A stretch of 64,000 nt of DNA, taken from positions 1 to 64,000 of the forward strand of contig JAANDG010000581.1 in NCBI GenBank assembly GCA_036852015.1, in the 5' to 3' direction. The translations under genes and the position numbers were made by a program. Below the pieces are notes generated by a model. It was given only the letters and a program-made list of their open reading frames with translations, searched no databases and was not told the origin of the DNA. Shown in pieces: positions 24,501 through 34,600 of the stretch; position 1 is the stretch's first letter; each line of letters begins with the position of its first letter. This DNA comes from Pelodera strongyloides. Its lineage: Eukaryota; Nematoda; Chromadorea; Rhabditida; Rhabditidae.

Positions 24501-25967
24501 TTCATGTAAAATTGGCAGATATCCTCAGAGAAAACTCTCAGAAAAGTTTTATAATTTAAGCTGCACGTTACTCCTGCTTACTAGAGTCCACAGTCCACAC
24601 TAGTGGTATGCCTGGATTCTGCTAATGGGGTTTGTAAGTTCCGAAAAATTCAGTGTGCTTCTGTCAATACTACCGTATTTCTGCATGAAACCTGCATATA
24701 TAATATGAAAAATTAACAGCTATTCTCGTGTAGTTCCAATATACGGTAAATTTTCAGAATACTTGCAAACTCTATTGTAATTCCATAAACAACTTCAAGA
24801 GCAAGAGCTCCGTAAAAAAACAGTGCCTCTGATACGTTCCGCTGGCAATACTCTGCATTCAGTTTGCGTTGTCCTCAATCACGAGCTTTATCCCAAAGCC
24901 GGCATATTAGTCATATTATTCATAAATATTAGTCATATTATAGCGAGTAATATTATTTTGTGCCCCTGTCACTTTGATATGAGGTTGAGCGCCGTTTTTT
25001 GAACTTTTCCGTTTCTTGAAATTCATTTGAAATGAGTGAAAACGAAAATTCTGCATTACCTGTTCAACGTCAAAGGCACAGGCCCATTTAAAAAAAAGTT
25101 TTCCCCAATTTTTTTTGTGCTAAATCTCCCGTGTGGCTGCGAAATGTGACTGCGAAAACCGTTTTGCTTAATATGCAAAATTGGGGACGACATTCGCCAA
25201 AGAAGATAATCAGAAATGTCCCGCAGTTGAGCTTGCAAATGAGTTTTTGAGTACAATACAATGTGTTACATTGTAAAAATTTTCTTGATACTGATTCTAT
25301 CAATGTTAACATATTTGTTTCGGTTTTCAACCCGGTGCACGTCCAGAAACCCGTTGTTAGCTATTTTGGGTACTGAGTACGGTAACTAGCTGTGGATCTT
25401 CTTTCGCGAATATCTTCCCCTCTTTTGCACATTATTCAAAACGGTTTTCACAACCGAGTTTGAGTAAACTGGGTGTTTTATCTCAGACAAACTAGGGAAA
25501 CTTTTTATGCGTGGGCCTCTGCCTTTAATATCTCAATTATTATTTCAAAATCATATAGAAGTCTTTGGTTACGCCTTGAAGTGACAGTAGACCGTTGTAT
25601 TTCTCAATCTACAATTTATGGCTTTATGCATTTTAACCCTCATTTTGCTTTCTATTTCCAAATAACATGACGTCGTTTTTCAATTGGAACCGCTAATTGA
25701 ACACATAACTGGAAAGATGCGTCAAATATTGCCTCAAATATTTCATCGAAATCGTTTTGAGGCGGTGCCTATTGGGTAAAGGCCCGTATTCATACCGACA
25801 TGGCCATTTCTGCTCGGAGCACAATCAGAAACCTGACACTAGAAGCAAGCCGAAATACATTGGTTTTAATCTTGTTCATCTTCACATTGTACTACGATTA
25901 TTCGTTTGTTATGATTTCGTGGAAATTATTATAACTCTTTGTATGTAAAGAAATATTTGCGTTCCAG
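18560..25967. other. Long AT-rich interval with no well-supported gene
   Basis: Open frames of 60-110 codons occur on both strands (for example 18,827-19,162 minus and 20,100-20,378 plus). They lack splice-site context, and their composition matches the background. The only protein-like piece is the Cys-rich segment near 21,650-21,752. A short direct repeat, tattagtcatatta, appears twice near 24,905-24,940. Part of the interval may be the promoter region of the receptor gene, whose 5' end is at 18.56 kb. Confidence 0.5.
21650..21752 (-). CDS. Possible orphan exon with an EB/lustrin-like Cys pattern
   Basis: Downstream of an acceptor-like cctcgcag the minus strand reads AQCLRPGYAFDRRCKSGIEC and ends TRICK. 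The Cys spacing with PGY..F...C.SG..C resembles EB-type or lustrin-like extracellular Cys modules common in secreted nematode proteins. No clear donor or partner exon was found. It may be a relic or part of a gene that I could not assemble. The resemblance is by eye only. Confidence 0.25.
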
Positions 25968-25983
25968 GGTCCCAAATCCAACA

Positions 25984-26761
25984 ATGTCTCGTTATTTTGC
26001 CCTTTTCCTGTTCTCTCTTCTGGCCGTGACAGTGGTTGCGAGGTCAGAACCCATAGACGAGCAGAAGCTCGACCGTAAGTTTCTACATTTATTTAAAAAA
26101 AGGTCTAAAGCGCAAGATTGCACGTTGAGGAAATATTTGAAAGACAATACAACCATACCGCAATTAAAAATTCAGCTGCTAACTTCTGTTAGGTAACAAA
26201 ATCTAGCACTAAATAGGGCGCTCTTAAAAACTTTACGATGAAACAAAAATAATCAATGTCCTCTTAGATAAACAAGTAGTTTTTTCTCTCTATAATCAAG
26301 TGATTTAATTTGTAGACCTTTAGTTCTTTATCGTCTGGCCCAAATGGGCTCGTGGATGTCTGGAAACGACCGTGGCATGGATATTAATGACCTGCGAGCA
26401 CAGGGTCAGACAAACCGATTGTGGTGCCGCTTGCTTTAACAGAATATCATGCTTCTTTTCTTATTTGTTTTCCAATCGCTTACGCAAAAATATGCTTAAA
26501 TTTGCTAACAAACCAAACCGCATTTAACCAACGCTTGGCTTCTTTTCGTGTTTAACGTGCTTGTAATTGCATTGCATGAGATGAGTCAGAATCGATTGAA
26601 TGGAGGTTCCTTTAGGTGCACCTCTGCAGCCCTACTCCCTTGAGGAACTGGAGTCTCTGCCCGAAATGATCCAGAAAAGAAGAGCTCGTCTGAATGCCCT
26701 GAACAGAATCCTCAAGAAGCCCGTCTTCAACTTCGCTCATCTCTTCAAGAACCCCATCTAA
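25984..26761 (+). CDS. Small secreted protein or peptide precursor, 105 aa
   Basis: Three exons close in phase: 25,984-26,074, 26,324-26,404 and 26,616-26,761. The protein begins with a clear signal peptide (MSRYFALFLFSLLAVTVVA, likely cut near residue 19-20). No Cys follows. The body contains MGSWMSGNDRGMDINDLRAQ and YSLEELESLPEMIQKRRARL, and ends FAHLFKNPI. Dibasic pairs KRR and KK could be processing sites, suggesting but not proving a neuropeptide-type precursor. The last exon uses strongly C-ending codons (AAG, CTC, TTC, AAC, GTC, ATC), unlike its neighbours, as in highly expressed nematode genes. ATG lies 16 nt after acceptor gttccag. If the exon 2 donor is skipped, the frame stops at 26,440. 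I do not recognise the family. Confidence 0.7.
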
Positions 26762-27314
26762 TCAGCTGACGGTAACATTTTATTTGTATAGTTAAACAAA
26801 TGGGGTTTTCCACAACGAAACACATTTAGTTTTTTTTTAACTTATTCAACATTAGTTCATTTTTTGTTTAACATTATCGCAGTGACCTGCATATTGACAA
26901 AACCCATAGTCGACACAACATTAAAGGTGACTTCGATTCGTATCAAAAAAAAACCGAGTGCCTTTTTCCAGATGTGCCACAACGTCCCATCATCCATCAA
27001 GATCCAGGATTGACAAAATGTGGCTCTGCTTGAAATTAAAAGCTTTCCAATTAGCCATGCTTCGTTTCGCTTATGCTCTCAATCTTTCTCCTACGTCTCA
27101 TTGATATTTGGATTTAGAAATAATTAAATTAAAAAATTCCAAAAAAAATGGGTTAAGCCCTCCATTCTCTCATAATAGATTTTTTTTTGTCAAATCATTA
27201 AGGGGAGACATTGCTTATTTACTTTCGCTTGCCGTGCTTGCCTGCTGTCTGAATATCTAATGTAATCTGTTTCATGTTTATTCTTAGGTATTGCTATATA
27301 CGACCATTTTTATC

Positions 27315-27320
27315 AATAAA
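27315..27320 (+). terminator. Poly(A) signal of the 105-aa secreted-protein gene
   Basis: AATAAA on the plus strand, 554 nt after the stop at 26,761. The 3' UTR may itself be spliced: donor-like ggtaac at 26,771, acceptor-like ttttccag at 26,972. It lies only 33 nt beyond the minus-strand AATAAA of the facing gene (27,277-27,282), so the two 3' ends probably overlap. Confidence 0.4.
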
Positions 27321-27462
27321 ATATGTTAAGCAGACCGTCCAATACTCGTTCAGAGTTCGTTTTTGATAGAGAATTTGAAGAGAGTCTGCTTACTTTGACA
27401 TCTTTCGAGAACAACAACTTTTGACGAAATATTTTATGCAGAAATACATCAACGGCACTAGC

Positions 27463-27862
27463 TTATGGAATACTTCGGTCAGAAAACGTCAAATTTAAGT
27501 CGGTAGAATTGAGGCTCAGGCGAATAGCACTGTCTTCCAGCAAACTTGGCTCTTCTTGCGCATGTTGTATCAATGAAGGAGCGGGAATCTTTGTAAAATA
27601 CCCCTTGAAAGAAAAGAGTCTTTATTAACACGATACGGAACCAATCGAGAGAGGTTGACTAAAAAACGCTCAACACTTACAAATAAAGTGAAAAAAGAAA
27701 ATACATAACCAACAAATAAATAAGGAACATTACGTCTTCCGATATTTGCTGAAGCTTCTTTTTCTTTAGTGAATTACGCACACAGCAGCAGAATGATACG
27801 CAGAAAATGAGAACAATACCAAGAACAGCCAGTGAAACTGATATGCAAATTAAACCGCTCAT
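27463..27862 (-). CDS. Small single-pass membrane protein, 89 aa
   Basis: Two exons, 27,862-27,734 and 27,603-27,463, join in phase 0 to 89 residues. A hydrophobic segment at about residues 4-27 ends in a Cys cluster (FCVSFCCCV). A basic stretch RNSLKKKKLQQ follows, so the C-terminal 60 residues are probably cytosolic by the positive-inside rule. The Cys cluster at the membrane face is a plausible palmitoylation site (inference). The tail is acidic and Ser/Thr-rich and ends DRSIP. ATG follows acceptor tacttcag by 2 nt. An open frame continues upstream in phase, so an N-terminal exon cannot be excluded. AATAAA is at 27,277. No family recognised. Confidence 0.6.
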
Positions 27863-28040
27863 CGCTGAAGTATATTTTCTCAACATATATTTAGAATATG
27901 AAGAATCCAATACGGAAAATACGAATAAAGAGTCGCCCTCATGCAAACGTATGAAAAATTCTGACACTACATAGACTTCTAATTTCCTTTAATAGATAAA
28001 GTCGTAGTACGGTCCTTTTTTCAGCAATCATCAACATTTT

Positions 28041-28232
28041 TTATAAATTATGTATAGGTGTGTTCAAAAACCAATGTAAACAACATAATTTGAAATAATC
28101 GCGAACAATATGGTGAGTTATGTAATTGTGGACTCGTCCCCTCCTTATGCTAACGTTGGGAATATCAGATAAGACACTTTGGCGCTTATTGATTGGGGGA
28201 AGGTGGAAATTGACACAGTCAAGCTCTCTCAC
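28041..28232 (-). other. Spacer between the two small membrane-protein genes
   Basis: The interval 27,865-28,495 separates the two minus-strand membrane-protein genes. It holds only short open frames, including one of 63 codons here with no splice support. It probably contains the 3' flank of the 133-aa gene and the promoter or outron of the 89-aa gene. Confidence 0.4.
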
Positions 28233-28615
28233 ATTATAGAATGTTATGAAACTCCAGTCCGGGGTAGTTTAATGCACATCTCCTGAAGAAACTGTAGATG
28301 ATCGGGACCCGAAACAGTCACATTGAATGAATTGTAGTATGTGAATCAAATTCTTACGTTTCAAAACATAATAAAACGTTTATTAAGTAGGCGCAACAAA
28401 CAAAAAAGTAAATATATCACATTGGAATGAGATGTCAAAACCACAATCAAGATTTGGTGAATAAAGAAAAGAGTGCTTAATTATTCAGCTTTCGTGTTTA
28501 TTGATCATGCAGGTAGAGTATGGACAGGAATAACCAACAACACGAAGGAAGCCGCAATGAATGAAGAAGTTATGCAACAATTAGATTGTAGTCACCCCTA
28601 TGCTGACGCTCGTCA

Positions 28616-29821
28616 CTAACCATCACTAAACAGCCCGAACTCATCAGAATTCGCTGCACACCAAACATATAAACCAGCATAGGGGTGATATATAGGTTGG
28701 GGTACCCAGAGGTATGAGAGCAGCCAGCCGCGTAGTTCACTGCGCAGTTTCAATTCTATCCGCTCATTTCTCTTCGGACATGAGGCAATTTCATTGTAGT
28801 CCTTTCTGTGCCACACAAATCGAAAAATATTAAATACCCATTAATCACACATTACTACTGATTCGACGTTTGCTTTTTTTAAACTTAATTGGCTCACGAA
28901 ATTACAACCAGGATAACACCTCAATTTAACCAGCTACTGGTATTTTGTGGTGTTAATTATAAATATGACATATTGAAGCGAAAACTGAAAATGCAGAGAG
29001 AAAATAAGAAGACCCGTAAATAACATACAGATTTACGCGAGAAACTAAAGCACGCTGTGTTGGTTAGTTAATTCATGAGTTTCAGCTGGAAAAGTTGGCT
29101 AATTTACTAAATTGTGTTCCATATGTCAAATCAAACCAAATGTGTTAGTCAATAAATCGATGATGATGGTTTGCAAATTATACGGTAAGCGTTTGTCGCT
29201 GCGGCCTTCGCGTAAAATCCCGTTCTTTCTTCACAGCTCCAACAACGTCTTCTTGCAGATATTCCCTGAAGAAATATTTCCCGTTAAATGCAACAGTGGC
29301 CAAACAAGTGAATGTGCTTGGCAAAATTGAATCGCTAATTCTTAAATGAACATCACGAGCTATTCTAGGACAACTTTTTTTTGCGCAAAACAAAACAAAA
29401 CATCGGAAGTTGTACCTGAATTCACCATCCTCTTGTGGATTAAGCGCATCCTTGCTGCTTCCACGGCTCGACGAAGACGCCTGCCGGCAACAACTCGCGC
29501 AGCAATAGCACAAAGACAGCAGAACCACCATCACGATCACAATGCAGGCCAGCACAATCAGAGTCATATAGAACGAGCTCTGTTTCACCGAAGCGAAGAA
29601 GTTTGTCTAAAACAGGCTATATAATATCTAGATTGTTGCTGTTGAATGGCTTGATTCGTTTAAAAATTGAATTCAACAGATATTTGTGCGCTAGAGAACA
29701 GAGGTGCTTAAATAATTTACTGTGTACAAATACAATCAAAGAAAGCAATCTAAAGTGAAGTTTGTGTTATATAAATACACATAATAAATAAACTACTTAC
29801 ACCGGATCGGTTGCGCAGCAT
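28616..29821 (-). CDS. Small single-pass membrane protein, 133 aa
   Basis: Three exons close in phase: 29,821-29,801, 29,606-29,416 and 28,805-28,616. The first encodes only MLRNRSG and ends at a perfect gtaagt donor. A hydrophobic span of about residues 19-40 (FYMTLIVLACIVIVMVVLLS) runs into CYCCASCC, then a Ser-rich basic stretch and an acidic patch. The last exon encodes ELRGWLLSYLW and an aromatic, Pro-rich tail ending FGLFSDG. A sequon, Asn4-Arg-Ser, lies in the short N-terminal segment. AATAAA is at 28,497-28,502. The layout (short N-terminus, one span, juxtamembrane Cys cluster) is shared with the 89-aa neighbour on the same strand, though sequence similarity outside the span is low. 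Family unknown. Confidence 0.65.
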
Positions 29822-30250
29822 CATTGATCATTAAGCATAAGTAGTGTCCCTTACGCGGTTGCTTTAGTTATTGGGCCCTTATTCCTCATAATATTTCCTT
29901 TGAAATGAGTGCAATAAGGTAAAATCCTGATCCTTAAGTTCTTACTTTTGGTGGTTTCAGCTTGTTGCAAGTGTACATTGCAGTTGGCTGAGATGGCTCG
30001 TTGTGTGACATGTAGACATGAGTGACTGCGCAGGGTAATTCACACCGTTCAACACAATATGTGTGGTTAGGGAACGTGTAAGACGCTGAAATTGTCAAAT
30101 ATTACTGGAAGGTCTTCTTCTCCGAAACACACAGGGGATAGGGAAAGGATAAGAGCAACGGGGACCCATAGGACAGCAACAAAGAACACCTGAACTTAAT
30201 GCAAACAGTGTTGTAATTGTATCAAGGCCTCATCTACTCTGAACCTGACC

Positions 30251-30331
30251 CGCACTGTGCACCGCAGACTTTCCCGCTTGGTGCGGGTTTGCAGGACCGC
30301 ACATGCGGGAAAGTCTGCGGTGCACCGTGCG
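30251..30331. repeat. 27-bp inverted repeat (hairpin)
   Basis: Arms 30,251-30,277 and 30,305-30,331 are reverse complements with a single mismatch; the intervening loop is 27 nt. The arms include the word GCGGGAAAGTCTGC, which is then repeated in direct orientation from 30,649 onward. The hairpin is much more GC-rich than its surroundings. Confidence 0.9.
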
Positions 30332-30479
30332 GATATGTCTGCAGGGGGAAAAAATTCGAAAAATAATTTAATGCTTGTTTATTGTGTAATTTAGTATATT
30401 ACATATTATGTACCATGTAGAAGACTTCACATAACATATATTATATGAATAAAGCCTCATAAGACATAAGCACATGGGT

Positions 30480-30506
30480 GGAATTGAACCCTCAACCACT
30501 CAGCCA
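30480..30506 (-). other. tRNA-like Pol III A-box and B-box remnant
   Basis: On the minus strand, TGGCTGAGTGG (tRNA-Ser/Leu-type A box) is followed within a few bases by a perfect B box, GGTTCAATTCC. The anticodon arm that should lie between them is absent, and the T-stem does not pair properly, so this is not a functional tRNA. It may be a deleted tRNA pseudogene or the head of a tRNA-derived SINE associated with the hairpin and short repeats around it. Confidence 0.45.
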
Positions 30507-30600
30507 TAACCGCACATGTGGCAAAAGGATGGAAAGGCGGAGACGTCTCTCGGCTGGCAGTCATTTATTTGGACTATGTCCTAAACGTTTTAGGGAGGCA

Positions 30601-30885
30601 ACTTTTTTGCGTGGCGGGTTTGTCTGCAGGAAACCATGCGGGTATGTCTGCGGGAAAGTCTGCGGGTTTGTCTGCGGGAAAGTCTGCGCCTCGCGGTTAT
30701 GTCTGCGGGAAAGTCTGCCGCATGGTTGGGCGAACAAAAGTGTCGCAATGTGTAATTTCAGCGAGTTTCCGCATGATGGCAGAGTGTGCGGGAAAGTCTG
30801 CAGCTCTGCGGGAAAGTCTGCGCGCACGCCACACCATGCGGGAAAGTATGCACGCACGCCCAAAACGTGCGGGAAAGTATGCGCC
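30601..30885. repeat. Cluster of TGCGGGAAAGTCTGC words
   Basis: Seven copies of a 15-bp word, TGCGGGAAAGT(C/A)TGC, start at 30,649, 30,673, 30,703, 30,787, 30,807, 30,837 and 30,868. An eighth is at 30,304 in the hairpin arm, and one inverted copy is in the other arm. Partial copies (TGCGGGTTTGTCTGC) occur between them. Spacing is irregular (20-84 bp), so this is not a simple tandem array. Open frames across it on three frames reflect the repeat. Confidence 0.85.
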
Positions 30886-31546
30886 GCACTATGCTCCCCA
30901 GAACGTAGTAGTTGGTTTCAACTCATCTAGTTGGTTTCAATTTTGTAGTGGGCTGACTGTGGTGTACTGTTTCAAACTATATTTCCGTATCTATGAATAC
31001 TAGTGTACGATCAAAAAGGTGAAAGCAGGGTTTGCAGATTGTGTGAACAAGCAAGAAGCAACGTATTTGCGAGGATGTTGATCGAGAACTGGGCCACATA
31101 GGTAGAGAAAAGCAGAAAGATTCATATTGTATAAAAATGAATGAGAGTGGACCTGGAGTAAAAGGTGTGGACACATTTTTTTCGGGATCTGCGGATCTGA
31201 CTGAAAATATATTTATTGCTAAATTCTTCTGTCACGTTTCCTTCCTGCTGAGGTAGTGGTCCATGAGTTGTCGTTATGCTTCGCCCTCTGCCTTACGAGT
31301 ATCATTTATTGGCAGAAAATTGCCCATGTTGTGCATAGAAAGACAGAAAACAAGAAGTTATTACCACTTGCCAATGCTCATTGACTTCCTTGGGGGCATT
31401 CTTGAGTTCATGCACACAAAATACGTAACATGCAGAATTTATGCTACAATTGGCTAATATAATATAACTAGATCACGTTGAAATTAAGTGTTTTAGTGAC
31501 TCGAACTCTAAATGAACAAATTCGACATATTACTTGTTACTTACGA

Positions 31547-31678
31547 TTAGAAAAGCAAACCTGGTCTGAAATGCATGGGCTCCTCGATAGAGTAACCTCT
31601 TTCCACATCCTTGGGATGGTATCGATCGTATGCAAATGCAAACTGAACTAACGAGACCAAAACAACCAACTTCCACAT
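31547..31678 (-). CDS. Tiny secreted peptide, 43 aa
   Basis: A 44-codon frame encodes a signal peptide (MWKLVVLVSLVQFAFA) and a 27-residue mature peptide with no Cys, YDRYHPKDVERGYSIEEPMH and then FRPGLLF, followed by TAA. ATG lies 10 nt after a good acceptor (ttttcag). A consensus donor (gtaagt) sits 2 nt after the stop, so the 3' UTR appears to be spliced. Alternatively an earlier donor (CCAG|GTTTGC) would extend the protein. The composition suggests a peptide hormone or secreted effector, but no dibasic site or amidation Gly is present at the C-terminus. Family unknown. Confidence 0.55.
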   Translation of the reverse strand: MWKLVVLVSLVQFAFAYDRYHPKDVERGYSIEEPMHFRPGLLF

Positions 31679-31679
31679 C

Positions 31680-34600
31680 GTTTGATGTCTGAAAATGAAG
31701 AGATTATCGAACAATGTACAAGTGAATATGTACTTCAAATTGAAATATGCCGCACGAAACACGGATGTCAAACGGTAGTGCCATGTGCACTTAATAAATG
31801 GGAATGTTCAGTGATAAATTAAGATTAAATAATATTTATGGCGCGGAACGGGAGCAATGTAAAGAAGTATGCCCGTCGCATACAATAATATCAATCGGAA
31901 AAAATTCAGCGGTCACTTGCGATACGCGGATCCACACTCAAAAGAAAGCAACAGTGAGTCAGATGTAATAATTAATATTTTAACGGTTGTGATTAGATTC
32001 AAAATCAATGAATTACTCGTCAATAAACAGTTGTTGAAGGAGTGTATGACTTGTTCAAATGGAGAAAAGTTAGAAAAGGTCTCACTAACGTTGTGAATGG
32101 AACACAGACGTTTAAATATTGAAACTGTTTTTCTAACAAGTGAGCAGAGCATCAATAACGTGGTCATAGTGCAAATTAAATGAGAAGAGGACCAACACCA
32201 TTAGAGGACCATTAGTTTTATTAATGATAATTTTTTTACATTCTTAAGTTTCCTTAGAAACAGGGATGTGGAGATCTACGGTAAAGGTTTTTATTGGTTG
32301 CAGAAACTACAAAAAGTTGCGTACATGTTATGGAGAAGTTGGTTGTAAAGACAATGAAGACAGCCGGGAGAGACAGTATGTCTTATGAGGAGATTCAGAC
32401 ACTCAGGCACCGGCCAAATCATTCAGAAATGACGAGAACCGTTTTGAAGAAGGAAAAAAAATTGTCACAAGCAAAAACAGAATCTGTTCGCCACAGTGAT
32501 TATGATTCAGCTACACATAAGTATGAAAATGCAGGGGTATCCTTGTATATTTCTTCCACTACAAAACCATTAAAAGGAAAGGTAACATTTCTGTAAACGT
32601 TTTTTTTTCGCGCAATCAGCTAAAAAAAAATAGATCAGTGTGAGAACATGAGTCCCAGAAGTGGAGCCGGACGGCCCTCCAAGTATGGGATTGTCATGAA
32701 TTTCTTACAACGGCAAAAGACGCTTCTAATGTGGTGCATGGACAGAACATCGGGCTTTCGTAAGACAAAAACAGTTCATTTGAATCACTTATTGAATTAC
32801 TTGGATGGTAAGTCCTTTACTGATAAGGCCGTTTATGTACAGAAAGCGAACACTCCATGCAGATAAGGGAAAGGCCCCGAACATTCACAATGAATCACCC
32901 GCCACACACAGGGTCGTACGAATATTCACAAGTATACGGAAACTATCGATTAATTCCAAGAGTTGTATAACTTCAGATGGATTCCGAAGGTAATGCCCCC
33001 GACAACACAAAATACTGACGAGGGACATTTAGTTGGAATCTTTGACAAATTGATGGGACAGATATTAATTGCCTCAAGTTACGCAAAAATATCTATAGAC
33101 CGAAAAATCCAAATAAGTCGACATATCGATTTGTGTGTTCAGTTATTTACAGGAACGCATAGTGTATCAGGAGTAAAAACGGTACCCGAAAATGGAATGA
33201 GCGTGAGGCTCCTACTCTAGACCCTCACTTTTTAAATGTCTTCTTATGGCATGCTTCGGGACACCACCCCCACTAATTAAATCATATGCAAAGTTAGAGG
33301 GGGGCTAGGCGGAAGAACTACTTATACCCGGAATAGTATGACATTTGTCCGGTAGAAGAATACAATAAAAGAGCTAGAAAAAAACGTGTTTCTGATATAA
33401 TGCAGAAAAAATAAAGGTAGAGTTTCTGTTCATTTTTGTAAGAAAAGAAGAAGTTTTCATCTCTCGCTTATCTTATCAGAGTTGGGCCACCATTTGCTCA
33501 TTTTGCTGAGCTACAGGCAATAAGGAGGCCTCGTTATGGGTGATCAAGTGATAAGATCAGCGGAGGTCGGAACAGTCAATGATTACACACAATGCTAAGT
33601 GAGTGTTATGCAGGGAAGAATGCTAAGAAGGGTATGTCCGCCATGAATGTCATGAACTTTGATAAAGCATAACCTTGTAATACAAGAGATTCAAAGGAAT
33701 TTGATCTGATATTTGGAGAAAGTTGCCAAAATCTATAGCACCGAAAGGAATACTACCAGAAAGTCGTTTACAATCGTAGGTGAGATATTACAAAAAATCA
33801 ATCATCCAATTAAAATAATTATGGCAATAAATTAGTGAAAATCATCATGTGACAGGTTAGTTGGCTGATATCACAGTGTAGATCCCAATTAAGATCAATA
33901 TCAGATGAAGTGCTTGACTTTTCGATTAATAATAAATTGACACATTGAGATAAACGATTAAAGAGAGTACTTCATTTTGTTGCATTAGCTTACGCAGTGC
34001 CACCGCAACTTACGCTGACGTTAATGAAAGTTCGTATGTAAGACAGTTATGAATACGCCAGACAAACGAAAGGATTAGATGAATAAACAGTAGGCATTTG
34101 TTTCCAAAGACTGTCCATTCAGGAAACCGGCTTTCAACTTAATACTATTCGGATATGCAAGTATCTCCGCCTCAAAGCTCAATCTCAGAAGAAATTCTTT
34201 CTATCCTAACTTACACACAACGAGAAGTTAAAGGACGTTATTTGAAACAAAGCCTAAATGTATGAACGATTGGTTAGATGTGTTCCAAGATAATAGTGAT
34301 TGACTCATGTGTACAATGAATGTGCAATTCTGAAGTCTTGACGGTGATTCACAATTGAGTATTCTGACGGGCACACCGATCGATACTTTTATTTGTGAGT
34401 GAGTTGAAGATAAGATCTGAGAGTGAATATTTCTTGGATATCGGTTACGTTCACACGCTCGGGACGCGGCGCTCCTTCCCACGGTTATTCAAATAGTACG
34501 TTCAATTGGACGGACTTACACTCAGGATCAAATCTTATTAATAAAGACACATAGTAAAAGTTTATCTACTGAAAGATTATCTAAAACACTAGTGCTGAAG

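Noticed and set aside
30478..30930. A 150-codon ORF with repeating CGKVCG-like residues
   Set aside because: It is a read-through of the TGCGGGAAAGTCTGC repeat cluster; overlapping frames on both strands are equally open, and no signal, splice site or family supports a protein.
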